54,402 nucleotides of DNA from an uncultured Clostridia bacterium. GTDB lineage: Bacteria > Bacillota > Clostridia > TANB77 > CAG-508. How positions within the stretch are numbered: the first letter of the stretch is position 1; each line of letters opens with the position of its first letter. A program made the translations under genes and the position numbers. Below, in pieces: positions 34,273 to 42,331 of the stretch. The stretch is from positions 94,851 through 149,252 of the forward strand of contig CARFUA010000004.1 of the NCBI GenBank assembly GCA_948976265.1. The letters run 5' to 3'. Below the pieces are notes generated by a model. That model did not search any database, was not told the origin of the DNA, and saw only the letters and a list, made by a program, of their open reading frames with translations.

Positions 34273-34295
34273 AATCGTATTTCAAAAAATCAAGA

Positions 34296-34360
34296 AATAG
34301 AGAGTATATCGATTATTTTAGAAAGAAAGAAGTAATCGATATGCTCTCTATTAAGTTTTT
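34296..34360 (+). terminator. Long-stem terminator after 33955
   Basis: AATAGAGAGTATATCGATTA (34296-34315) faces TAATCGATATGCTCTCTATT (34333-34352) in a nearly perfect 20-bp stem, followed by AAGTTTTT. The stem is unusually long for a plain terminator. Confidence 0.75.
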
Positions 34361-34438
34361 ATGAAATTTAGGAAAGAAAAGATTTGGGAAGCATTTTTTC
34401 TTTTTTTATATGTTAAAAAATAATATTTTATAAAACAC

Positions 34439-34467
34439 TTGAAAAATTCTCCAAGAAAAGATATAAT
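34439..34467 (+). promoter_or_regulatory. Promoter of the DUF4321-like gene and downstream genes
   Basis: TTGAAA (34439-34444), 17-base spacer, TATAAT (34462-34467). Confidence 0.7.
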
Positions 34468-34502
34468 AGAAAAAACAAAAGTAGAAAATTTGGAGGAAAA
34501 AA

Positions 34503-34760
34503 ATGGCTACAAGAGATAAAAGTGTATGGATTTTATTGATATTTATTTTATCAGGTTTGGTAATTGGAGGACTTTTGGGAGATTTGGCTGCGCGTGTGGA
34601 TTGGCTTTGGTGGCTTGGATTTGGGCAAGAATTTGGATTAGAAAGTCCTTTAGTACTTAATTTAAGTATTTTAAAAATTACGTTTGCATTAATGGTAAAA
34701 ATCAATATTGCTAGTATTATTGGAATTGGAATTGCGTTATTTTTATACCGAAAAATTTAA
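34503..34760 (+). CDS. Small two-helix membrane protein, DUF4321-like (85 aa)
   Basis: An N-terminal helix WILLIFILSGLVIGGLLGDLAA and a C-terminal helix INIASIIGIGIALFLYRKI flank a LNLSILKITFALMVK strand; this layout matches the small DUF4321 membrane family of clostridia. A TTGGAGG site precedes the ATG. It leads an apparent operon with a permease (22 bases) and TetR regulator. Its role is unknown. Confidence 0.7.
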   Translation: MATRDKSVWILLIFILSGLVIGGLLGDLAARVDWLWWLGFGQEFGLESPLVLNLSILKITFALMVKINIASIIGIGIALFLYRKI

Positions 34761-34781
34761 AAGTGGAAAGTAGGAATTTTG

Positions 34782-35624
34782 ATGTTAGATATTTTAGGAG
34801 ATTCCATCTTGGATAGTGTGAAATTAGTGCCTTTTTTATTTATTACGTACTGGATGATGGAATATTTGGAACATAAAACCTCAAAGAAGCAGAAAGAGCG
34901 TATTCAAAAAGCTGGGAAAATGGGACCAGTAATTGGGGGCTTTTTAGGGGCATTTCCACAATGCGGATTTTCCGTATCTGCTACGAATTTATATGTTGGA
35001 CGTGTGATTAGTTTAGGAACTTTGATGGCGGTTTATTTATCAACTTCTGATGAGATGATTCCTGTTTTTTTATCAGAAGCAGTTCCTGTTTTGACTATAT
35101 TAAAAATCGTGGGAATTAAAATAATTATAGGTATTATTATTGGCATATCGCTTGATTTGATCATACAAAAAAAACCTTGCGAGCAAGAAATTAAAAAGAT
35201 GTGTGAGCATGACAAATGTCACTGTGAAGAAGGAATTGTGAAATCTTCTTTGAAACATACAATCAATATTACATTGTTTATTTTTGGAATTAATTTAATG
35301 TTGAATGCATTCATACTTTATTTGGGAGAAGAAAGGATTGCTCATTTTATTTTGAACCAACCAATTTTGGGTCCATTATTAGCAGGGATGGTTGGATTAA
35401 TTCCGAATTGTGCATCTTCTGTTATTCTTGCAGAGTTGTATTTAGAAAATATGATATCTGCTGGCATGATGATAGCTGGCTTATTGGTGGGCGCAGGTGT
35501 TGGTTTACTAGTGTTATTTAGAGAAAATCATCCTACAAAAGAAAATATAAAAATCGTTTCTATTTTGTATGGAAGTGGTGTTTTATGCGGAATTTTATTG
35601 GAGGCAATGGGTCTTATTTTATAA
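34782..35624 (+). CDS. Putative heavy-metal/arsenic-type permease (ArsP_2-like)
   Basis: About 280 residues and ten membrane segments in two related halves. Each half has a conserved Pro/Cys element: GGFLGAFPQCGFSVSATNLYVG in the first and VGLIPNCASSVILAELYLE in the second, typical of the ArsP_2 putative manganese/heavy-metal exporter family. The central loop is Cys/His-rich (KKMCEHDKCHCEEG), a likely metal-binding spot. The ATG at 34782 is preferred over a TTG one codon earlier. The TetR gene downstream (13 bases) probably regulates this operon. Confidence 0.85.
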   Translation: MLDILGDSILDSVKLVPFLFITYWMMEYLEHKTSKKQKERIQKAGKMGPVIGGFLGAFPQCGFSVSATNLYVGRVISLGTLMAVYLSTSDEMIPVFLSEAVPVLTILKIVGIKIIIGIIIGISLDLIIQKKPCEQEIKKMCEHDKCHCEEGIVKSSLKHTINITLFIFGINLMLNAFILYLGEERIAHFILNQPILGPLLAGMVGLIPNCASSVILAELYLENMISAGMMIAGLLVGAGVGLLVLFRENHPTKENIKIVSILYGSGVLCGILLEAMGLIL

Positions 35625-35637
35625 AGGGGATGCAATC

Positions 35638-36198
35638 ATGAAAAAAACAAAGCGAAAAATTTTTGAAACTTCGATGAAGTTGTTCTCAGAAAAAGGATAT
35701 GATGCAACAAGCATTGAAGAAATAACGGCAACTGTGGGGGTAGCCAAAGGAACGTTGTATTATCATTTTTCGAGTAAAGAGGAAATTTTTAATTTTTTGG
35801 TGGAAGAAGGTATGAAACTTCTGAAAAATAGTATTGAAATTAAGACTTCAAAATGTGAGACGACAATTGATAAATTAAAAGCAATTGTACTCATTCAGTT
35901 GAAAGGAATCAAAAAATATGAAAATGTTTTGACGATTGTGATGAGTCAAGTGTGGGGAAATGAACCAAGAAATGTGCTTTGCAAGGAAAAAGTGATTGAA
36001 TATATAACGGTGATTGAAAAAATGATTGAGGCTGGTTTGGAAAAGGGAGATATTAAATATTGTGATGCCGAAGTTTTGGCATGCCAAATTTTTTCGCTAA
36101 CTTGTTCATCGTTAATTTATCGCAGAAAAGTGGAAGAATTTGATATTGAAAAATTATATCAAGAATATGAAAGGAGTTTGTTTGATAAGTTAATATGA
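35638..36198 (+). CDS. TetR/AcrR-family regulator
   Basis: 186 residues from the ATG at 35638 after AAAGGGGA; a longer frame overlaps the permease gene and was not used. The N-terminal HTH is typical: TKRKIFETSMKLFSEKGYDATSIEEITATVGVAKGTLYYHFSSKEEIF. The C-terminal ligand domain is not assignable. It lies 13 bases after the permease gene, so it may act on that operon or on the acyl-CoA ligase gene downstream; TetR proteins beside acyl-CoA ligases often sense acyl-CoA. Confidence 0.92.
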   Translation: MKKTKRKIFETSMKLFSEKGYDATSIEEITATVGVAKGTLYYHFSSKEEIFNFLVEEGMKLLKNSIEIKTSKCETTIDKLKAIVLIQLKGIKKYENVLTIVMSQVWGNEPRNVLCKEKVIEYITVIEKMIEAGLEKGDIKYCDAEVLACQIFSLTCSSLIYRRKVEEFDIEKLYQEYERSLFDKLI

Positions 36199-36241
36199 TA
36201 AAAAAAGATTAGGAAAAATCAAGAAAGGAATAAAAATAAAA

Positions 36242-37990
36242 ATGGATACAAGGATATATAAAGGTTGCAAAAGGTTATACACGATTGAGAAAATGAATAA
36301 TTTAAAAGAATTGTTGGAGAGGACTCAAAAGTTATATGCCAACAATATTGCTTTTAAATTTAAAACAGAAACGCCAGATTTATTGAATGTGAAAACGTAT
36401 GAAGAATATATCGAAGAAATCAATGCATTAGGAACTGCGATGATTAGTTTGGGGTTGAAAGATAAAAGGATTGCGCTGATTTCTGAAAATCGCTATGAAT
36501 GGACTTTGACTTATTTTGCAACAGTGAATGGAACAGGTGTAATTGTACCATTAGATCGTTCGCTTTCTGAAGTTGAAATTATAAATTTGCTAGAAGGTTC
36601 TGAAGCGGAGGCAATTTTTTATTCGAATAAATATCAAGAAATTATGCAAAAGGTAAAAAATCAGAAGCTTGGGAAAATTAAGTTTTTTATTTCAATGGAT
36701 GCGGAAAAAAGTACAGATGACGAATATTCTCAAAAAGAGTTGATTCGAATTGGGAAAGATTTATTGAAAAATGGTTCCAGAATTTTTATAGATAATGAAA
36801 TAGATAATGAAAAAATGTCAATTATGTTATTTACATCAGGTACGACATCAAAGAGTAAGGCAGTGGCGTTATCACATAAGAATATTTGTACGAATTTGTA
36901 TGATATTGCTTCTGTGTTTGATGTGAATGAGAAAGATACGATTTTATCGTTCTTGCCACTGCATCATACGTATGAGTGTACGGTTGGTTTTTTGTATCCA
37001 ATTTATGTGGGAGCGAGTATTTCGTATTGCGAGGGAATTCGTCACATTGCGGAAAATATTAAGGAATATCAAGCCAGTGTCATGATTTCGGTGCCAGTTT
37101 TGTTTGAAAATTTGTATAAAAGAGTGATGCAGAATATTGAAAAAAAGGGAAAACTGAAACAAGTAAAAATGGGTCTTTTGTGGAGCAATTTTTTGAGAAA
37201 ATTTGGTGTGGATAAAAGAAGAAAAATTTTTAAAGAAATCCATGATTCGTTGGGTGGAAAGTTGCGATTATTTGTGGCAGGAGCAGCCGCTTTTGACCCG
37301 AAAATGGAAAAAGGGTTGAATGATTTAGGAATTGACACTTATCAAGGATATGGTCTAACAGAAACTTCGCCAGTGATTGCAGCTGAGCATAAAACGGTTG
37401 TAAGATATGGTTCGATAGGAAAAGTATTTCCAAGTTTGGAAGTAAAAATTTGGGAGCCGAATGAAGAAGGCATTGGTGAAATTGTTGTTAGAGGCGATAC
37501 AGTGATGCAAGGATATGTCAATCATCAGCAAGCAACAGAAGAGGTTATTCGAGATGGTTGGTTTCATACGGGAGATTTGGGATATTTTGACCAAGACGAG
37601 TTTTTATTTATTACTGGCAGAAAGAAAAATGTAATTGTTTTGAAAAATGGTAAAAATATTTATCCAGAAGAAATTGAAGCCATGATTAATGATATTCCTG
37701 GTGTTAAGGAGTCGTTTGTTTTTGGAAAACCAGACAAAGAGGATAAGGTTGATTTAAAATTGGCTACAAAAGTGGTATATGATGCTGAATTCATGCAAAA
37801 GGAATTTCAGCTGCAATCTGAATCAGAAATTCGAGAAAAAATTTGGAAACAAATTAAAGAAATCAATAAAAAAATGCCGACGTATAAATATGTGAAAGAA
37901 TTAATCCTAACGCAAGAAGAACTAATCAAAACAACGACGCAAAAAGTGAAGCGATTCGAGGAGTTAAAAAAATTAGGGCTGGATTCCTAA
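36242..37990 (+). CDS. AMP-forming long-chain acyl-CoA synthetase-like ligase
   Basis: 582 residues. The adenylation signatures are present: LFTSGTTSKSKAVALSHKN (P-loop-like motif), YQGYGLTETSPVIAAE, the GWFHTGDLGYFD Asp and GRKKNVIVLKNGKNIYPEEIE with the C-terminal hinge. A final Lys-rich TQKVKRFEEL includes the catalytic Lys. The enzyme activates fatty acids to acyl-CoA (or acyl-ACP). Start: ATG 36242 follows AAGGAATAAA at a rather long distance; ATG 36293 (MNNLKELLERTQ) is an alternative that matches the family's usual N terminus. Confidence 0.9.
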   Translation: MDTRIYKGCKRLYTIEKMNNLKELLERTQKLYANNIAFKFKTETPDLLNVKTYEEYIEEINALGTAMISLGLKDKRIALISENRYEWTLTYFATVNGTGVIVPLDRSLSEVEIINLLEGSEAEAIFYSNKYQEIMQKVKNQKLGKIKFFISMDAEKSTDDEYSQKELIRIGKDLLKNGSRIFIDNEIDNEKMSIMLFTSGTTSKSKAVALSHKNICTNLYDIASVFDVNEKDTILSFLPLHHTYECTVGFLYPIYVGASISYCEGIRHIAENIKEYQASVMISVPVLFENLYKRVMQNIEKKGKLKQVKMGLLWSNFLRKFGVDKRRKIFKEIHDSLGGKLRLFVAGAAAFDPKMEKGLNDLGIDTYQGYGLTETSPVIAAEHKTVVRYGSIGKVFPSLEVKIWEPNEEGIGEIVVRGDTVMQGYVNHQQATEEVIRDGWFHTGDLGYFDQDEFLFITGRKKNVIVLKNGKNIYPEEIEAMINDIPGVKESFVFGKPDKEDKVDLKLATKVVYDAEFMQKEFQLQSESEIREKIWKQIKEINKKMPTYKYVKELILTQEELIKTTTQKVKRFEELKKLGLDS

Positions 37991-37998
37991 TTTGGTCA

Positions 37999-38056
37999 AT
38001 ATGACAAATGTTACAAAAAAGTTACAAAAAAATACAAAATGTTACAAAAATGTAAT
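37999..38056 (+). repeat. Short direct repeats upstream of gene 38171
   Basis: GTTACAAAA occurs three times (38010, 38021 and 38041) with a partial TACAAAA between, just upstream of the promoter at 38077. It could be a regulator binding array or simple A-rich drift. Confidence 0.45.
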
Positions 38057-38076
38057 ATAAAAAAATAGAAAATCAC

Positions 38077-38105
38077 TTGTATTTTTAGAATAAAAAATAT
38101 ATAAT
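38077..38105 (+). promoter_or_regulatory. Promoter of gene 38171
   Basis: TTGTAT (38077-38082), 17-base spacer, TATAAT (38100-38105), 65 bases before the start codon. Confidence 0.7.
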
Positions 38106-38170
38106 AGAAGTAGTTAAAAAATGTATGATATAAAATAAGTACAAATTTAAACTAAGGAGGTAAGTTTACA

Positions 38171-39094
38171 ATGTCATTTTTTCAAAAATCAGGCATAGTA
38201 AACGTGAAAATGGTTATCACGGAAGAAAAAATATTATGCAACATAGATAAGATACAAAAATTAATTAATCCCAATGCCAAAAAACAAATTGTGCAATTGG
38301 AAGAAGATTCTTATTTTCGCGATTTGGTAGAATCGGTTAAAACTTATTTGATGGAATATCCAAAGAAAAAGAATTTTCCAACAGAAGTATATAAAGCAGC
38401 GTATGATTTAGTGGAATATGCAACGAATCAATTTGAGGAAAATACCAAAAAAATTGAAGATTTAATTCGACAAAGAGAAAGAAATATAAAACTTGCTAAT
38501 GTTTTAACAGATGTCACAAAAGCGATTAAGGCAAATGCTAAAAATTCAAAGGAAATCGTGAAAAAGGTAAGAAAAAAATATTCAGAGGATATTGTAGAAG
38601 CGTTAAATGTAATCAGTTCAACAGAAGCAGGATCGGAAGAATATGAAACAGCGGATCAATTGATTAGTGCTAAAATTGGAAATTTAGAATCCAATATGTT
38701 TATTGAAATTGATATGGAAAGAATTGAGGATCGTTCTAAAGCGTTAAGTTACATAGGTATTGAAATTGCTGAATCCTTAAAATATATTCCAACGCCAGTT
38801 TCAGCAACAGAAGAACCAGTAACCAATCGATTTGAAGAGAAGATTCCAGAGAAAGTAGAAGAGACAAAACCAACTTCTGAATTATTACAAGATGTAATGA
38901 CAGAAGCAGCACCTGCTTCAGCAGAACCAGTTGTGGATTCAGCTGCATCATTCTTTGAAGAAACGAGATTTGAGACCAAACCAAGTTTGTGGCAGAAATT
39001 TAAAAATAGTAAGTTTGTAAGAACAATAAAATATATTATGCAAATCAAAGTTGTGTTGGATTATCCAGCATTGCCAGAGGGTAGAGGAGAATAA
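38171..39094 (+). CDS. Unrecognised helical protein with acidic Pro-rich linker (307 aa)
   Basis: Not recognised. Residues 1-210 are mostly helical and include a coiled coil (QFEENTKKIEDLIRQRERN); 210-275 form an acidic, Pro/Ala/Glu-rich linker; the last 30 residues are basic (KFKNSKFVRTIKYIMQIK) and might contact membrane or nucleic acid. No signal peptide or catalytic motif. An AAGGAGGT site precedes the ATG. It stands alone with its own promoter and terminator. Confidence 0.68.
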   Translation: MSFFQKSGIVNVKMVITEEKILCNIDKIQKLINPNAKKQIVQLEEDSYFRDLVESVKTYLMEYPKKKNFPTEVYKAAYDLVEYATNQFEENTKKIEDLIRQRERNIKLANVLTDVTKAIKANAKNSKEIVKKVRKKYSEDIVEALNVISSTEAGSEEYETADQLISAKIGNLESNMFIEIDMERIEDRSKALSYIGIEIAESLKYIPTPVSATEEPVTNRFEEKIPEKVEETKPTSELLQDVMTEAAPASAEPVVDSAASFFEETRFETKPSLWQKFKNSKFVRTIKYIMQIKVVLDYPALPEGRGE

Positions 39095-39108
39095 AAGAAA
39101 AGGAAACC

Positions 39109-39143
39109 AAATTCCAGCATCTCACAAAAGGTGCTGGAATTTT
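39109..39143 (+). terminator. Terminator after 38171
   Basis: AAATTCCAGCA (39109-39119) with TGCTGGAATTTT (39132-39143). Confidence 0.85.
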
Positions 39144-39227
39144 GATGCGAAAAATAAAAATATAGTTGAAAAATAAATTTTAATATGATATAAAATAAAT
39201 AATGAAAAAACAAACGGAGGAATTAAA

Positions 39228-39905
39228 ATGAAAATTGTAAAACCATGGGTGGAATTATCAGAAATTGATGGAATTAAAATCATGAAAAACTTAGAAAGAG
39301 CAGCAAAACATTGTTATCGTACAGAAGGAAATATCAAAGAAAATAGTTATGACCATTTTTTGCGAAATTGTATTAATCGTGGACATGAATCAGTATTAGA
39401 ACATGAAAAAGTATCGATTCGAATTTGTTGTGATGTCGGGGCGTATAAAGATATTACACGTCATCGTATTGCCTCTTTTTCAATTGAAAGTACAAGATAT
39501 TGTAATTATAGCAAAGACAAATTTGGAAACCAAATTTCATTTATTGAACCATGCAATATTGAGGACGAGTCTTTATATACTGCTTGGAAAAATTGTATGC
39601 AAAATATTGAAAATACCTATAATCAAATGGCTAGCCAAGGCGCTACACCAGACCAATTGCGTTTATTATTACCACACAGCGCAGCAGGCGAACTTACCAT
39701 GACAGCCAATATCAGAGAATGGAGACACATTTTTTCTTTACGAGCAGACAAACACGCCCATCCATCGATTCAACAATTTATGATTCCATTATTATTGTAT
39801 TTCAAAAAGCAAATGCCTGCTTTATTTGATGAAGTACCATACAACGAAGAATTTGATTCTAAAAAATATGCAGAAGTCAGAATCGTAAGTGAGTCAAATA
39901 CTTAA
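39228..39905 (+). CDS. thyX: Flavin-dependent thymidylate synthase
   Basis: 225 residues with the ThyX signature R-H-R-x7-S (TRHRIASFSIESTRYCNYS, about residues 76-94), plus HESVLEHEKVSIRI and the C-terminal REWRHIFSLR, the last two contacting FAD and dUMP. The enzyme makes dTMP from dUMP using methylene-THF, releasing THF rather than DHF, which connects it with the folate uptake and FolC genes in this window. An AACGGAGG site precedes the ATG. Its 3' end overlaps, tail to tail, a small minus-strand ORF. Confidence 0.96.
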   Translation: MKIVKPWVELSEIDGIKIMKNLERAAKHCYRTEGNIKENSYDHFLRNCINRGHESVLEHEKVSIRICCDVGAYKDITRHRIASFSIESTRYCNYSKDKFGNQISFIEPCNIEDESLYTAWKNCMQNIENTYNQMASQGATPDQLRLLLPHSAAGELTMTANIREWRHIFSLRADKHAHPSIQQFMIPLLLYFKKQMPALFDEVPYNEEFDSKKYAEVRIVSESNT

Positions 39906-40076
39906 ATGATATAATGAAAAAAGATGATAGCACTTGGTGTAATTAAGCCGGAGAATTGCCAGCAAGCAAACGACAATTCCTCCAGGCTTATTTTGTTTTT
40001 GCTTAATTTCGTATAGTCCATAATAAAAACCTTTAAAAAAACATAAAACCAATATAATTAATGTGAAATATGCCAT
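39894..40076 (-). CDS. Small membrane protein at the end of the ger operon (60 aa, tentative)
   Basis: AGGAGG lies 4 bases before the minus-strand ATG (40074-40076), 14 bases after the GerC gene. The product has a first membrane helix (YFTLIILVLCFFKGFYYG) and a weak second one (GGIVVCLLAILRL). Some germination receptor operons carry such a small fourth (D) subunit. The second half, however, is encoded inside a strong inverted repeat (39945-39989) and the tail overlaps thyX, so the C terminus may not be natural. Confidence 0.45.
   Translation of the reverse strand: MAYFTLIILVLCFFKGFYYGLYEIKQKQNKPGGIVVCLLAILRLNYTKCYHLFSLYHLSI
39945..39989. terminator. Inverted repeat between thyX and the ger operon, probable bidirectional terminator
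   Basis: AAGCCGGAGAATTG (39945-39958) faces CAATTCCTCCAGGCTT (39974-39989) with two bulges, followed by a T-rich stretch on the plus strand. Confidence 0.65.
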
Positions 40077-40090
40077 ATTTCCTCCTAATT

Positions 40091-41227
40091 TTATTCTTTA
40101 TTAAATAAATGACTGGAAGTGATTTTAGTATCCACTTCTATTTTGAAAAAGGAATCTTTGAAAATTTCATTCCAATGAACTTTTTCAAATTCATCGGTAC
40201 TTAAAAATTTTGAAGCAAGAATTCCATTGAAACCAACAACGTCAGAATTATATTCTTTGGTAATAGTATATAAATATTCTCGAATTAATTTTTCCAAGTA
40301 TTGATTAGTCGCTTGCTCAACCATTTTGATATTTTCTGGAATGGTATAATCGAACGATTCACCAGAACTATTAATACTACCTTTGACAGAAAGACGAACT
40401 GTAATAAAAGGAGTATGATTCATCAAATGAACATCCACTTGTGGTGCCGTGCATTTTTTCAAATTCAAATCTACTAATTCACCTTCGTTAAAGGGACTAT
40501 CTACACTAATCATACAAGAATCCAATTCGTCGGTTATCATTAGATGGGCAATGGTTTGAAGTGGAGGAATGGTTCCTAGCATGATGTCATCATTGAAAAT
40601 AGCAGCGCCTGAATTTTGGATGGTATCTTCATTAACTACTGTGTAAATAGCAATTGGTTGCGTTAATTCTGTATTAATGCGTGAGAAAAAATGAGCAAAA
40701 GTAGAATCGATGGTATAACCAGTATAATCTACAGAATGGAGAATATATTCATATAATCGAGAAGAAAAACTTTCTCCTGAATTAGAAACTTTATCCAAAA
40801 CGTCATAAGCGGTTCCTGAACTAATTAGCAAATTACAGCTTGGTCTGATTTCCGTATCGTTTCCTAAAATGTTGATATAACTTTTAACGCCTTCTTTTGC
40901 AATTTCCTCTGAAAAAACAATAGCAGAACAATGAGATAAGTTGATTTTTTTATTCAGGTAATTATTTAAAATATTGATTCCAGATTCGATGGATTCACAA
41001 TCCACCGTATAAATTTTATATTCACTCGATTGCGAAGTAGAAGCCTCAGAAGAACTGGTTGATTTTGCAATTTGGATGCTTAAACTAATGGAGTTATTTT
41101 TGGCTTTATCAATCCCGAGTGCAACAATATAATAGAAATTTTCGATTCCATTGGAATCGTAACAGCCAGTTAGAGTAAATAATAAAATTATTAAAATTAA
41201 AGAAAAAGCAATACATTTTTTTATCAT
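40091..41227 (-). CDS. gerKC: Ger(x)C-family spore germination lipoprotein
   Basis: 378 residues. The N terminus is a lipoprotein signal (ILLFTLTGCYDSNG; Cys in the L-T-G-C lipobox), and the body has the family's FYYIVALGIDKAKNN and C-terminal domain. GerC subunits sit on the outer face of the spore inner membrane and are part of the germinant receptor. It follows the GerB gene with no gap (1 base), the usual A-B-C order. The gene-letter assignment to gerK is by similarity of layout only. Confidence 0.9.
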   Translation of the reverse strand: MIKKCIAFSLILIILLFTLTGCYDSNGIENFYYIVALGIDKAKNNSISLSIQIAKSTSSSEASTSQSSEYKIYTVDCESIESGINILNNYLNKKINLSHCSAIVFSEEIAKEGVKSYINILGNDTEIRPSCNLLISSGTAYDVLDKVSNSGESFSSRLYEYILHSVDYTGYTIDSTFAHFFSRINTELTQPIAIYTVVNEDTIQNSGAAIFNDDIMLGTIPPLQTIAHLMITDELDSCMISVDSPFNEGELVDLNLKKCTAPQVDVHLMNHTPFITVRLSVKGSINSSGESFDYTIPENIKMVEQATNQYLEKLIREYLYTITKEYNSDVVGFNGILASKFLSTDEFEKVHWNEIFKDSFFKIEVDTKITSSHLFNKE

Positions 41228-42331
41228 TTATTTTTCATAAGTTCCTTTCTTAAATTTGAATTTCAAGTTTGCTAACAATAGAATCATAAAACAACCGATA
41301 AAAATCAAACCAATAATTAAATAACGGTAAACCACATTTTCCATAAAACGACTAATAGCAATATTAAAAGGCACCAGACAAAGTCCAAAGAAAATAGAGG
41401 TGGTAGAAAAAGTAAGCATTTTTTCATTTGAAACATTGGTTAGTTTTTTCAAAACACGGTTAATTAAAAAGGTGCTGACACTCAAATAACAAAAAATCGA
41501 AATCAGCCAAAGTAGGATAAACAGAGCATCTAAGCTTTTCAAAAAGTTTCCTAATTCAATTCTTCTCGATAATAAATAGAGAGAATTAAGCGGTTCTGTG
41601 TCATTGGTGATTGAAAAAATAGTCAGAATGGAGATGACTGTTAAAAAGAGCAATACCCAAGACATGATATAGGAAATGGTGGTTACTTTTTTAAAAGTAA
41701 AGCTGTCTTTTAAAAGTGGCATCAAAAAGTAATAGTAGGTTACAATGTAAAGGGAAAAAATATTTAGCAAACCATTTATAAATGTAGTCTGTGCGTTGTA
41801 ACCAAAAAATGGTGAAAATTTGTCTAAAGCAAATTCATCATATACAGCAAACAAGGCTAAAATAATGCTGATTAGAGTGAAAGGAACCACTAAGCAAATT
41901 GTACGCACAATGGATTTGAAGCCAACTAAGTTAGAAACCACAATGCCTACCATAAAAAACAACATAATAAAAATCAAAGGACTTTCATCAAAGTAAATGC
42001 TTTTAATCATGTTGGCAAAATCTGTCAAAGTAATATAGGAAACTAGGAAGAAAAAAGCAACGAAGATAATACACATAATCACTTTTAGAACTTTGCCGCC
42101 CAGAAATTCTGAAATATCAATAATATCAGAATTGGGAAAGCGCTGGAAAAGGTAATTTAAACAAAGTACAAAAATAAGTCCAATTACTCCAATGTAAATT
42201 AAATTTATCAAAGCGCCAGTGCCGACCAAATCAATGATGTAATAAGGAACATTTAAAATTAACTTATTAACCATAATAATTAAAATCAGGCAAATGGCTT
42301 CATATTTTTTCATTTTATAATTATTTGACAT
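41228..42331 (-). CDS. gerKB: GerB-family germinant receptor permease
   Basis: 367 residues with about ten membrane helices and the APC-like endospore germination permease pattern (EAICLILIIMVNKLILNVPYY; LNVPYYIIDLVGTGALIN). It is the small-molecule sensing, channel-like subunit of the Ger complex. Its start overlaps the 3' end of the GerA gene by 11 bases, indicating coupled translation. Confidence 0.92.
   Translation of the reverse strand: MSNNYKMKKYEAICLILIIMVNKLILNVPYYIIDLVGTGALINLIYIGVIGLIFVLCLNYLFQRFPNSDIIDISEFLGGKVLKVIMCIIFVAFFFLVSYITLTDFANMIKSIYFDESPLIFIMLFFMVGIVVSNLVGFKSIVRTICLVVPFTLISIILALFAVYDEFALDKFSPFFGYNAQTTFINGLLNIFSLYIVTYYYFLMPLLKDSFTFKKVTTISYIMSWVLLFLTVISILTIFSITNDTEPLNSLYLLSRRIELGNFLKSLDALFILLWLISIFCYLSVSTFLINRVLKKLTNVSNEKMLTFSTTSIFFGLCLVPFNIAISRFMENVVYRYLIIGLIFIGCFMILLLANLKFKFKKGTYEK

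Noticed and set aside
37999..38056. A tandem repeat of CRISPR type
   Set aside because: The units are only nine bases with irregular, A-rich spacing and no spacers.
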